A program made the position numbers and the translations under genes. 64,000 nt of DNA from Halobacillus litoralis. Lineage in GTDB: Bacteria; Bacillota; Bacilli; Bacillales; Halobacillaceae. The DNA lies in NCBI RefSeq assembly GCF_009856445.1, contig NZ_WMFA01000002.1, positions 806,001-870,000 on the forward strand, written 5' to 3'. Positions 57,913 through 64,000 of the stretch are shown here, in pieces (the stretch's first letter is position 1; every line of letters starts with the position of its first letter). The notes beneath the pieces were generated by a model, which saw only the letters and a program-made list of their open reading frames with translations, was not told the origin of the DNA and did no database searches.

Positions 57913-58467
57913 TTAATTTTTATAAATCGTTAATTTTTCTTCAATAGGTGTCCGTTTTTTCTGCTTTGGCTGCTGCTCAAAGAAGCCCATATGAATAAAA
58001 CCTACAATTTTTTCTCCAGGTTGAACGCCTAAAAGATCACGGACTTTCGGTTCGTGGATTTGAGGGTTGGTTTTCCAACATACACCTAATTCACGTTCCC
58101 AAGCCAGCAGTTGGAAGTTTTGAAGCATGCTGCTGATGGCACCGAAATTTTCTTCCCACTGCTTTTGGCGAGGGTCTTCGTTCATGATTGCTATAAGAAA
58201 AGCCGCCGGCTGGCTGAAGTAGTTTCTACGGTTTTCCTGCATGTCTCGAGGAAATGTTTGTACAAGAGATTCCACGAATTCTTCTTTTTCGTGAGAAGGA
58301 ATGAAAATGAATCTCCAAGGTTCACGTAAACCGTGTGTGGGTGCCCATCTCGCATCGTCTAACAGTTCAGTAACCAGTTCTGTAGGTACCTCTTTATCTA
58401 AGTATCCACTCTTCACCGAGCGACGCTCACGAATAATTCTTGCTAATTCTGTTTTTGTCTGTTCCAT
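57913..58467 (-). CDS. Nitroreductase-family protein (Fur-controlled)
   Basis: The 184-residue FMN protein has the nitroreductase pattern: RIIRERRSVKSGYLDKEVP, LDDARWAPTHGLREPWRFIFI, FGAISSMLQNFQLLAWERELGVCW, and HMGFFEQQP. It reduces nitro groups or flavins with NAD(P)H; the natural substrate is unknown. A Fur box overlaps the -10 of a strong promoter upstream, so it is expressed in iron shortage, which suggests a part in iron reduction (inference). ATG at 58467 is preferred; GTG at 58476 is an alternative. Confidence 0.87.
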   Translation of the reverse strand: MEQTKTELARIIRERRSVKSGYLDKEVPTELVTELLDDARWAPTHGLREPWRFIFIPSHEKEEFVESLVQTFPRDMQENRRNYFSQPAAFLIAIMNEDPRQKQWEENFGAISSMLQNFQLLAWERELGVCWKTNPQIHEPKVRDLLGVQPGEKIVGFIHMGFFEQQPKQKKRTPIEEKLTIYKN

Positions 58468-58500
58468 ACCTCTCACCTACGTATCTAAAGTTTTATTTAC

Positions 58501-58533
58501 GGTAATGATAATCGTTCTCAATGATTTTGTCAA
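58501..58533 (-). promoter_or_regulatory. Promoter and Fur box of the nitroreductase gene
   Basis: On the minus strand TTGACA (58533-58528), 17 bases, TATCAT (58510-58505). GGTAATGATAATCGTTCTC (58501-58519) matches the 19-bp Fur consensus at 16 positions and covers the -10. Confidence 0.85.
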
Positions 58534-58578
58534 GGCTTTATCCTTTAATACGTGATTCTTAACTACTTGGTGCACACA

Positions 58579-58611
58579 CAAAAAAGCTACCTTTTTCAAG
58601 GTAGCTTTTTG
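58579..58611 (-). terminator. Terminator after the siderophore-binding protein gene
   Basis: On the minus strand the arms AAAAAGCTACCTT and AAGGTAGCTTTTTT around a short loop, ending in T. Confidence 0.92.
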
Positions 58612-58617
58612 AATCTC

Positions 58618-59589
58618 TTACTTTAAATTCCCAGCAATTTCTTCTGCAAAACGTTCTGCTGAAAGAGGACCGGCAAAGGTACCCATATCTCCCGGAAGCT
58701 TATACGTACGGTTTTCTTCTACAAAGTTTAAATTCGTCCAAGCGGGGTTGTCCTCCAAATTATCAAAAATAGGATCGTCATCCTGAACAAGGTAGAAGAA
58801 ATGAGAATCTTGATAATTTTGAAGGGACTCTACATCAGAATTCATAAACCCATAAATTTCAGGTTGTTCGGTTCTAACAGCATTATTGATCCCCATTTGA
58901 TTGAGTACGCCAGCTATTACGGAATTGTCGGTAAATAACCTCATTGTAGGAGTGTTTTGAGAAGTGAAGGCTTGGGTTACAACCGCATCCACTTGACGAG
59001 CGTTGCCAATTCCTTCACCCAATTCGGTCATTCTTTGTTCCATTTGTGTTAGGTGTTTTTCAGCTCCTTCTTCTTTTTTGAAGATCTTGCCCATTGTTTT
59101 AAACTCATCTTTTAGGTGTTGATACTGATCACTTGCACCTTCCTCGGAATACGGTGCAAACATGATAGTAGGAGCAATCTCATTCAATTGCTCTTCAAAT
59201 CCTTCGTGTCGGTATTTAGCACCTATGATTAAATCAGGATTCAGTCGAGAAATGGCTTCAAAGTTCGGTTCAGAACGCGTACCGACATCCTCCACTTCAT
59301 CTGCAAGCGGCTCACCTACATTAACCCACTTGTTGTATCCCTCTTTATCTGCTACTCCAACGGGCTGAATATGTAAGGGCAGCAAATGCTCAACATAGGA
59401 CCACTCTAAAACGACCACTCGTTCCGGTACCCCTTCAATTTCTACTTCTCCTGTGCTTCCTTTAATCGTTCTTGTTTCTTCTGAGCTTGAGGAATTAGAA
59501 GATGTAGCTCCTTCATTCGATACCTCTTCTCCACATGCTGTTAAGAGAAGAACAAACAGTAATATTGATAGCATCTGCCATCTCTTCAT
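58618..59589 (-). CDS. Siderophore-binding lipoprotein of an iron ABC transporter
   Basis: The 323-residue protein has a lipoprotein signal with Cys19 (LLLTACGEE), a Ser/Thr/Glu-rich linker, and a Fe3+-siderophore PeriplasmicBP domain (VVVLEWSYVEHLLPLHIQPVG, LNPDLIIGAKY). It should deliver ferric siderophore to a FecCD-type permease, but no permease or ATPase is nearby, so it is an orphan sharing a transporter, as with YfiY or YhfQ of B. subtilis. ATG at 59589 fits AAAGGAAG; two Fur boxes lie upstream. Confidence 0.9.
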   Translation of the reverse strand: MKRWQMLSILLFVLLLTACGEEVSNEGATSSNSSSSEETRTIKGSTGEVEIEGVPERVVVLEWSYVEHLLPLHIQPVGVADKEGYNKWVNVGEPLADEVEDVGTRSEPNFEAISRLNPDLIIGAKYRHEGFEEQLNEIAPTIMFAPYSEEGASDQYQHLKDEFKTMGKIFKKEEGAEKHLTQMEQRMTELGEGIGNARQVDAVVTQAFTSQNTPTMRLFTDNSVIAGVLNQMGINNAVRTEQPEIYGFMNSDVESLQNYQDSHFFYLVQDDDPIFDNLEDNPAWTNLNFVEENRTYKLPGDMGTFAGPLSAERFAEEIAGNLK

Positions 59590-59617
59590 AAGAAAACTTC
59601 CTTTCGCCAAATTAATT

Positions 59618-59636
59618 GATAAAGATTATCATTATC
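59618..59636. promoter_or_regulatory. Fur box 1 upstream of the siderophore-binding protein
   Basis: GATAAAGATTATCATTATC matches the Fur 19-bp consensus GATAATGATAATCATTATC at 17 positions, 29 bases before the start. Confidence 0.85.
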
Positions 59637-59671
59637 AATAATATTGTAAAGGAATATGTGTTCTCAGTCAA

Positions 59672-59686
59672 TGAGATTCATTATCA
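59672..59686. promoter_or_regulatory. Fur box 2 upstream of the siderophore-binding protein
   Basis: TGAGATTCATTATCA matches the 7-1-7 Fur pattern TGATAATNATTATCA at 13 of 15 positions, about 40 bases upstream of box 1. Confidence 0.65.
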
Positions 59687-59693
59687 ATAGCAA

Positions 59694-59724
59694 TAAAAAA
59701 GAAGGATGAATTCACCCTTCTTCT
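59694..59724 (-). terminator. Terminator after msrB
   Basis: On the minus strand the arms AAGAAGG and CCTTCTT enclose a TGAATTCA palindrome and are followed by TTTTATTG; the msrB stop lies inside. Confidence 0.7.
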
Positions 59725-60296
59725 TTAAACAAATATAAAAACTTACTGTAACCACGTTTCTTCATCTCCTGCTTTGGAATAAAATCCATAGCTGCACTAT
59801 TCATACAGTATCTCAATCCCGTCGGTTCTGGTCCGTCTTCAAATACGTGTCCAAGATGATTATTCCCCTGTTGACTTCTTACTTCTGTTCTCATGCCGAA
59901 TATCCCTGGATCATCCTTAGTCGTGATGTTTTCCTCCAGGATGGGTTTTGTAAAGCTTGGCCATCCTGTACCCGATTTATATTTATCTGTAGAGCTGAAC
60001 AAAGGCTCTCCTGAGAGAATGTCTACATAGATCCCCTCTTTCTTATTGTCCCAGTAGGCGTTATCAAAAGCTTTTTCTGTCCCGTCTTCTTGTGTGACTT
60101 CATATTGGATATCTGTCAGTTTGCTTTTTAATTCTTGCTCAGAATATTCAACAACCTCACCGTTATATAACTCTATTTTCTTCCCAGTTTCAGAATCACT
60201 TGTTGTAGAAGCTCCAGAATTCTTATTGAAAAAGAAAAGGACGCCGACACTCAATAGTAATAGAATGCTGATTGCTACAGCTGTCATTTTTTTCAT
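59712..60296 (-). CDS. msrB: Membrane-anchored peptide methionine (R)-S-oxide reductase MsrB
   Basis: The 194-residue enzyme has an N-terminal membrane anchor (residues 4-22) and an extracytoplasmic MsrB domain: [39 protein letters not shown] and the catalytic Cys164 in [11 protein letters not shown]. The CxxC zinc ligands are absent, as in MsrB forms from MsrA-MsrB fusions. It repairs oxidised methionine in surface or secreted proteins. AGGAGAAGG precedes the ATG. Confidence 0.9.
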   Translation of the reverse strand: MKKMTAVAISILLLLSVGVLFFFNKNSGASTTSDSETGKKIELYNGEVVEYSEQELKSKLTDIQYEVTQEDGTEKAFDNAYWDNKKEGIYVDILSGEPLFSSTDKYKSGTGWPSFTKPILEENITTKDDPGIFGMRTEVRSQQGNNHLGHVFEDGPEPTGLRYCMNSAAMDFIPKQEMKKRGYSKFLYLFKEEG

Positions 60297-60448
60297 TCCT
60301 TCTCCTCCCTAAAAAAAGAATTTACAATTTCATTTTACCATGCGAGCTTATGCTCAAGTAATTTCAATGCTCATCCTACATAAACAGAGTTATGAAATCA
60401 GTAATTTTCGTCAATCCTAAGAAAAGGATATGAATGGAGGGATGATAA

Positions 60449-60937
60449 ATGAAAACTGTAACCTCAATACTGGCGGTAAGCCTCATCCTCATAAGTGGAT
60501 GTATGGCTGATACGAATGAAGAGCAAAAGATGAATTATGAGCAACAACAATTATCTACGCCCCCTACCAACGATTCAATCAATGATATGAATTATGATAC
60601 GAATGAGAAAGTGGATAAAGCGAGAAAAGCTCTTCCGTTCAAACAATTTGATTTGGAAATTGATTATGTAGATACACTTTCCTATGAAATTCAGTACGTT
60701 TCAACTGAATCTCATACCCGTGCTGTTATTCATGAAATCGGTGAAGAAAAGATCTCAGGAGAAAAAGCTCTTGATCAACTAACTCCTCATTTTATGGAAC
60801 TCAGTTTTGATGAAGATTCATCTGAACAAGAAGTGATTGAAGATGTTATACAGGTTTTTGGCCTTGATGACACATATAAAGAATTTACGTTGAGGGTGAT
60901 CTACAGCAACGGCGTAGAAGCTGAGTATGAGGATTAA
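60449..60937 (+). CDS. YusW-like lipoprotein
   Basis: The 162-residue protein has a lipoprotein signal (Cys18 in LISGCMADT), a polar Asn/Gln/Thr-rich linker and a C-terminal YusW-like domain (about 65-160: FDLEIDYVDTLSYEIQY, TPHFMELSFDED, FTLRVIYSNGVEAEYED). Function of the family is unknown; it is anchored outside the membrane. AATGGAGGGATG (ribosome site) precedes the ATG. A terminator shared with cvfB follows. Confidence 0.8.
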   Translation: MKTVTSILAVSLILISGCMADTNEEQKMNYEQQQLSTPPTNDSINDMNYDTNEKVDKARKALPFKQFDLEIDYVDTLSYEIQYVSTESHTRAVIHEIGEEKISGEKALDQLTPHFMELSFDEDSSEQEVIEDVIQVFGLDDTYKEFTLRVIYSNGVEAEYED

Positions 60938-60944
60938 AAGATAA

Positions 60945-60990
60945 AAAAACAAGCACCTTTGTTAAAATCCTTAGGTGCTTGTTTTATTTT
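60945..60990. terminator. Bidirectional terminator between the YusW-like gene and cvfB
   Basis: The arms AAAACAAGCACCT and AGGTGCTTGTTTT around a 14-base loop. On the minus strand its A-rich side merges with the A-rich part of repeat copy 3. Confidence 0.88.
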
Positions 60991-61019
60991 TTATATAGTT
61001 TCGGAGTTACTACTAAGTT
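60984..61019 (-). repeat. Dispersed repeat, copy 3
   Basis: Minus-strand core TTAGTAGTAACTCCGAA at 61016-61000, followed by an A-rich stretch like that of copy 1. The core begins four bases past the cvfB stop. Confidence 0.7.
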
Positions 61020-61892
61020 TTAAGTGCGATCGTGGTTGATCACGGTTTTTCCATTCTCTTGAATGATTTTTCTTTCTTTCATCAATTGTCCAAGGGCTCG
61101 TTTGAATGCTGCCTTACTAATTTTGAAGGTTTTTCGTATATCTTCTGGATCACTTTTATCATGAAGGAACATGACACCATCGTTTTCTTCTAAATATTCA
61201 TAGATAACCTCTGCATCTTCTTTCATCCCCTCTTGTTTTAGAGGGCGAAGAGAAAGGTTGATTGTCCCATCATCTTTCACATCAATGACCCTGGCTGTAA
61301 TTGTCTCTCCAAGTCTTGGCTCTTCTTTTCTTTCACTTGGGTGGACGAATCCTCGGTATCCTTCTCCAGTTAATACCGTTGAACCTGCTTTGGTAGCTCG
61401 GTAAACACGCGCGGTCACTTCTTGTCCAAGTATTTCTTTCTGAGCAGGTTCCAAATCATCCATGACTTCTTGTTCAGAAATAGGTTCTGCCAAAAGCCGG
61501 CCTTTTTTATCTAGTTCCAGACTGACAAATAAGTGATCCCCCTCTTTTGGCCAGACGGTTTTTAGAAGAGGTAAATGATCAGAGGAAACAAGAATATCCT
61601 TATTATTTAGACCAATATCTACAAAGACGCCCATATTCGGAACGACTTCTACGACTTCAGACCAGCCATAAGTATCTTTGGTAACCTCAGGAATTTCCAT
61701 GGTCGCAGAAGCTTGTCCTTTTTTATTTTCATAAATGAACATGTCTCTGCTTTCATCCAATTCAATCTCTTCTGTTACATCTTCGTCCGCGAGTACAAAT
61801 TCTTCATTTTGGATATGGACGATGAAGCCTTCTGTAATTTTCTTTTTTATCTTTCCTTGTTGGATTGTTCCCAATATATTGACATCTTTCAT
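61020..61892 (-). CDS. cvfB: CvfB/YitL S1-domain RNA-binding protein
   Basis: The 290-residue protein has several S1-like RNA-binding repeats (residues 60-220, e.g. VVEVVPNMGVFVDIGLNNKDILV and TARVYRATKAGSTVLTGEGYRGFVHPSE) and a C-terminal winged helix (IRKTFKISKAAFKRALGQLMKERKII). It matches CvfB of Staphylococcus aureus and YitL of B. subtilis, an RNA-binding regulator of virulence or surface genes. A repeat copy lies immediately past its stop. Confidence 0.92.
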   Translation of the reverse strand: MKDVNILGTIQQGKIKKKITEGFIVHIQNEEFVLADEDVTEEIELDESRDMFIYENKKGQASATMEIPEVTKDTYGWSEVVEVVPNMGVFVDIGLNNKDILVSSDHLPLLKTVWPKEGDHLFVSLELDKKGRLLAEPISEQEVMDDLEPAQKEILGQEVTARVYRATKAGSTVLTGEGYRGFVHPSERKEEPRLGETITARVIDVKDDGTINLSLRPLKQEGMKEDAEVIYEYLEENDGVMFLHDKSDPEDIRKTFKISKAAFKRALGQLMKERKIIQENGKTVINHDRT

Positions 61893-61976
61893 GTAATTTC
61901 ATCCTTTTTCGTGACGTAATGATATTTATTATAGCTTACATCGATTCATTTTAAAACGGTGATTTATAATAATTGA

Positions 61977-62002
61977 AAAAGCGCGGCAAGTGCCACGCTT
62001 TG
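61977..62002 (-). terminator. Terminator after the YjcZ-like gene
   Basis: On the minus strand AAAGCGTGGCA and TGCCGCGCTTT form the arms, followed by TTTCAATT. Confidence 0.8.
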
Positions 62003-62008
62003 TAGTGA

Positions 62009-62095
62009 TTAATACCACCAAGAAGCTCCTACAATAATAAGGAGAATAAACAAAACAACGATTAGCGCAAAGCCTCCACCATATCCTTTACTCAT
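62009..62095 (-). CDS. YjcZ-family sporulation peptide
   Basis: The 28-residue peptide reads MSKGYGGGFALIVVLFILLI and ends in GASWWY, the pattern of the YjcZ family (glycine-rich start, one membrane helix, aromatic end) found in spore-forming Bacillaceae. AAGGGGGG lies upstream of the ATG. Role is unknown. Confidence 0.85.
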   Translation of the reverse strand: MSKGYGGGFALIVVLFILLIIVGASWWY

Positions 62096-62364
62096 TCCAA
62101 TTCCCCCCTTTACTTCTATATATGAAGCATGGCTGGAATCGGTATGGGTGAAAGGCTGAGCCCCCTATTGATTAGGCGGATCTGTGGATTATTGATTAGA
62201 GTAAAAGTCAGGATTATTGTAGACTCAAGTTTTTTATGTTTGAAGCGGAGGAGGCGGGTAATGAATCGTTTTCGAATCATAGCTTTTTCTTAATATGGCA
62301 GAAAGTTTTGCTTATCGCGTTACTGAGTTTTTTCAATTGGGAGCATAGCTTTACTTTAATTTGA

Positions 62365-63357
62365 TTAATCCTGGAACAATTGAGCGATTCTATTATAGGA
62401 TTTTTTCTTTTCCTCAAAATCGAATATATTTGTAATGATCAAAAATTCGTCTGTACCATAGTATTCAGACAGTTCTTCCAATTGAGTTTTCACCTGATCT
62501 GGATTTCCTATGATGCAACGTCTTCTATTTTTGCTAATCTTCTCCATTTCTTCTTCCGTATAAGAATAATTTTTGGCCGCCTCCAAAGAAGGTACACGTG
62601 TATCAAGACCTTTTTCCACACGAAGTAACCAGAGATCCTGGCTTTTTGCAAGCTCCTCTGCCTCTTCTTCTGTTTCTCCACGAACAACAAATATACAAAC
62701 ATTAACCATTGGTTCGTTCATATCCGAGTCTTTGAATCGCTCTCTATAGGTAGCTATGGATGCCCTTCCGTGATCAGGGTTGATGAAGTGACCAAAAGTG
62801 AAGCCTGTTCCGTTTAGTGCTGCATGTTTAGCGCCTCGCTCAGTCAAACCGAGTACCCATAGATCCGGTTGATGTTCGGTATTCGGACGTGCTTTTACTC
62901 CATAGAATCGGTCATCTTTAGGAGTGGTTTGTTGTAAAAATTGTTTCAGCTCTTTCACTTGCCTGGAAAAAGAACTGAGTGGCTTTTCAAAACCATCAGT
63001 GAGGGCGAGCCTTGTCTTTGGCCCACCACCTGGGGAACGGCCCAGTCCAAGATCTATTCTTCCAGGAAAAAAAGCTTCAAGCATACGGAAATTTTCGGCT
63101 ACTTTCAGTGGGCTGTACTGTGGAAGTAAGACACCACCGGAACCGACCCGTATGGTTGTTGTTGATTGGGCAATCATGGATATAAGTATCTCAGGAGACG
63201 TACTGGCCAGACCATTAGTATTGTGATGCTCAGCCACCCAATATCTATGAAATCCTAATTTTTCTGTGTATTTAGCTAATTCCACTGATTGTTGTAACGC
63301 TTTTTGAGCAGCCTCTCCCTCGGATATCGGGCTTTGATCAAGCACACTTAATTTCAA
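62365..63357 (-). CDS. Luciferase-like flavin monooxygenase
   Basis: The 330-residue TIM-barrel protein belongs to the LLM class flavin-dependent oxidoreductases (MsnO8-like). Visible family blocks: LSVLDQSPISEG, YWVAEHHNTNGLASTSPEILI, RVGSGGVLLPQYSPLKVAENF, PGRIDLGLGRSPGG. The C-terminal substrate region is variable; substrate unknown. A PadR-like regulator precedes it on the same strand. Confidence 0.9.
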   Translation of the reverse strand: MKLSVLDQSPISEGEAAQKALQQSVELAKYTEKLGFHRYWVAEHHNTNGLASTSPEILISMIAQSTTTIRVGSGGVLLPQYSPLKVAENFRMLEAFFPGRIDLGLGRSPGGGPKTRLALTDGFEKPLSSFSRQVKELKQFLQQTTPKDDRFYGVKARPNTEHQPDLWVLGLTERGAKHAALNGTGFTFGHFINPDHGRASIATYRERFKDSDMNEPMVNVCIFVVRGETEEEAEELAKSQDLWLLRVEKGLDTRVPSLEAAKNYSYTEEEMEKISKNRRRCIIGNPDQVKTQLEELSEYYGTDEFLIITNIFDFEEKKKSYNRIAQLFQD

Positions 63358-63375
63358 TGACAGCTCACCTTTCCT

Positions 63376-63756
63376 TTATCTGTATACATCGGCCATAATT
63401 TGTTTTAGTATTTGCATCTGTTCTTCAAATAACAATTTATATCGTTTTTTTAATACATCAAATTCTTCTTTGCCGTCATCCGTAAGATAATACCAGTACA
63501 CTTTTTGTCTTTTCTTATCATGTGATTTGTAATCTTCCTTACGGTATAATAATCCTTGCTCTGTCATTTCATGTAGGGTATCAAGTAATGTAGAAGGTGC
63601 GGGTATCCAATTTTTCGTAAGTTTTTTGAACTCTGCTTTAAAGTGTTCACTGATCATTGGCTGATGAACTTGTAACAGATGCATGATATAAAACTTCGTA
63701 AATTGCGCGGCACTCATGTTTAAAGCGAATCGTTTCGGATTGTTTTTATGAGACAA
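63376..63756 (-). CDS. PadR-like transcriptional regulator
   Basis: The 126-residue protein has a winged helix with AQFTKFYIMHLLQVHQPMISEHFKAEF (helices), PAPSTLLDTLHEMTEQGLLYR (recognition helix and wing) and YWYYLTDDGKEEFDVLKKRY, as in PadR regulators, and a short C-terminal helix for dimers. TTG at 63756 is chosen because AAGGGGTGG lies seven bases upstream; ATG at 63762 and a longer frame from 63825 are alternatives. It probably controls the luciferase-like gene 18 bases downstream. Confidence 0.8.
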   Translation of the reverse strand: MSHKNNPKRFALNMSAAQFTKFYIMHLLQVHQPMISEHFKAEFKKLTKNWIPAPSTLLDTLHEMTEQGLLYRKEDYKSHDKKRQKVYWYYLTDDGKEEFDVLKKRYKLLFEEQMQILKQIMADVYR

Positions 63757-63857
63757 AATCATCCACCCCTTGTCATAAAATGGTCTTTCTATCATTTTAC
63801 AACAAAAGATGGATGAATTGTCCAATCATACGCACATTCGTTCGCTTAGGTGTTGTT

Positions 63858-63892
63858 TTTTTATTTTTTATTCGGAGTTACTACTAAGTTTG
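63858..63892 (-). repeat. Dispersed repeat, copy 4
   Basis: Minus-strand core TTAGTAGTAACTCCGAA at 63887-63871, followed by an A-rich tract. It lies about 15 bases past the stop of the partial dehydrogenase gene. Confidence 0.7.
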
Positions 63893-63901
63893 AAGTAGAA
63901 C

Positions 63902-64000
63902 TTATTTACATACTTGAAAGGCAATTTTCCCGAAATTTTTAGAGTCCTGAATGTATTCAAAGGCTTCTTTATACTGATCCATTGTAAATATCTTATCTAC
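63902..64000 (-). CDS. Zinc-type alcohol dehydrogenase/quinone reductase-like protein, C-terminal end
   Basis: Only the last 32 codons and stop are inside the window. The peptide VDKIFTMDQYKEAFEYIQDS and the end FGKIAFQVCK fit the C-terminus of MDR-superfamily zinc alcohol dehydrogenases or NADPH:quinone reductases. Nothing further can be said. Confidence 0.7.
   Translation of the reverse strand, partial: VDKIFTMDQYKEAFEYIQDSKNFGKIAFQVCK

Overview
The window is a stretch of chromosome from a spore-forming, low-GC Gram-positive bacterium of the Bacillaceae. It keeps the Bacillus subtilis gene order from miaB-ricA-cotE-mutSL through hfq, spoVK, hflX, glnRA, lexA, tkt, ccdA, citB, tlp and plsY to parEC, followed by the yngJIHGFE operon. 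The sporulation genes (cotE, spoVK, tlp, a YjcZ-like peptide) show that it makes spores. Acidic protein composition, a betaine-family ABC transporter and a sulfolipid operon fit a moderately halophilic genus such as Halobacillus; that genus is an inference. No rRNA, tRNA, CRISPR array, prophage or transposase gene was found.

Layout. 1-6000: end of miaB, ricA, cotE, mutS, mutL. 6000-13450: a small XRE repressor facing an operator array, then miaA, hfq, spoVK, hflX, ynbB, glnR, glnA. 13500-15500: lexA divergent from an SOS-controlled segment (a 31-residue membrane peptide in the yneA position, then yneB) and ynzC. 15600-25300: tkt, yneF, ccdA, an orphan mrpB-like gene, yneI, yneJ, yneK, acnA, yneN, an fbpB-like gene and tlp. 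25400-34020: a double-AAA+ SpoVK relative, yneP, yneQ, yneR, yidD, folE2, plsY, a two-gene ABC transporter whose permease is fused to its binding protein (best match the EgtUV/OpuF type) and yneT. 34070-38950: parE and parC behind a LexA-box promoter. 39100-47550: a TetR regulator and a seven-gene leucine/isovalerate degradation operon, followed by a convergent, frameshifted acyl-CoA synthetase. 49600-53900: a sigma-W-type promoter with floT, then a two-gene operon matching UDP-sulfoquinovose synthase and sulfoquinovosyltransferase. 53900-64000: an AT-rich gene-poor stretch, a potassium channel, a YycO-like enzyme, an exonuclease with BRCT domain, a Fur-regulated nitroreductase and siderophore-binding lipoprotein, membrane MsrB, a YusW-like lipoprotein, CvfB, a YjcZ-like peptide, a luciferase-like monooxygenase with a PadR regulator, and the C-terminal end of an alcohol-dehydrogenase-like gene.

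Regulation is unusually readable. LexA boxes lie at lexA, at the yneA-position peptide (three boxes) and at parE, with one more upstream of the YycO-like gene. A GlnR/TnrA box precedes glnR. Fur boxes precede the nitroreductase and the siderophore-binding protein. A TetR-type palindrome precedes the acyl-CoA dehydrogenase. Four TAACG-type sites spaced exactly 22 bp apart fill the gap between the XRE gene and miaA.

Most unusual items: the sulfolipid (SQDG) operon in a non-photosynthetic Firmicute; the phased operator array; the SOS-controlled 31-residue membrane peptide where YneA should be; a family of at least five intergenic repeats with the core TTAGTAGTAACTCCGAA; and an orphan MrpB subunit inside the ccdA-yneI-yneJ cluster.
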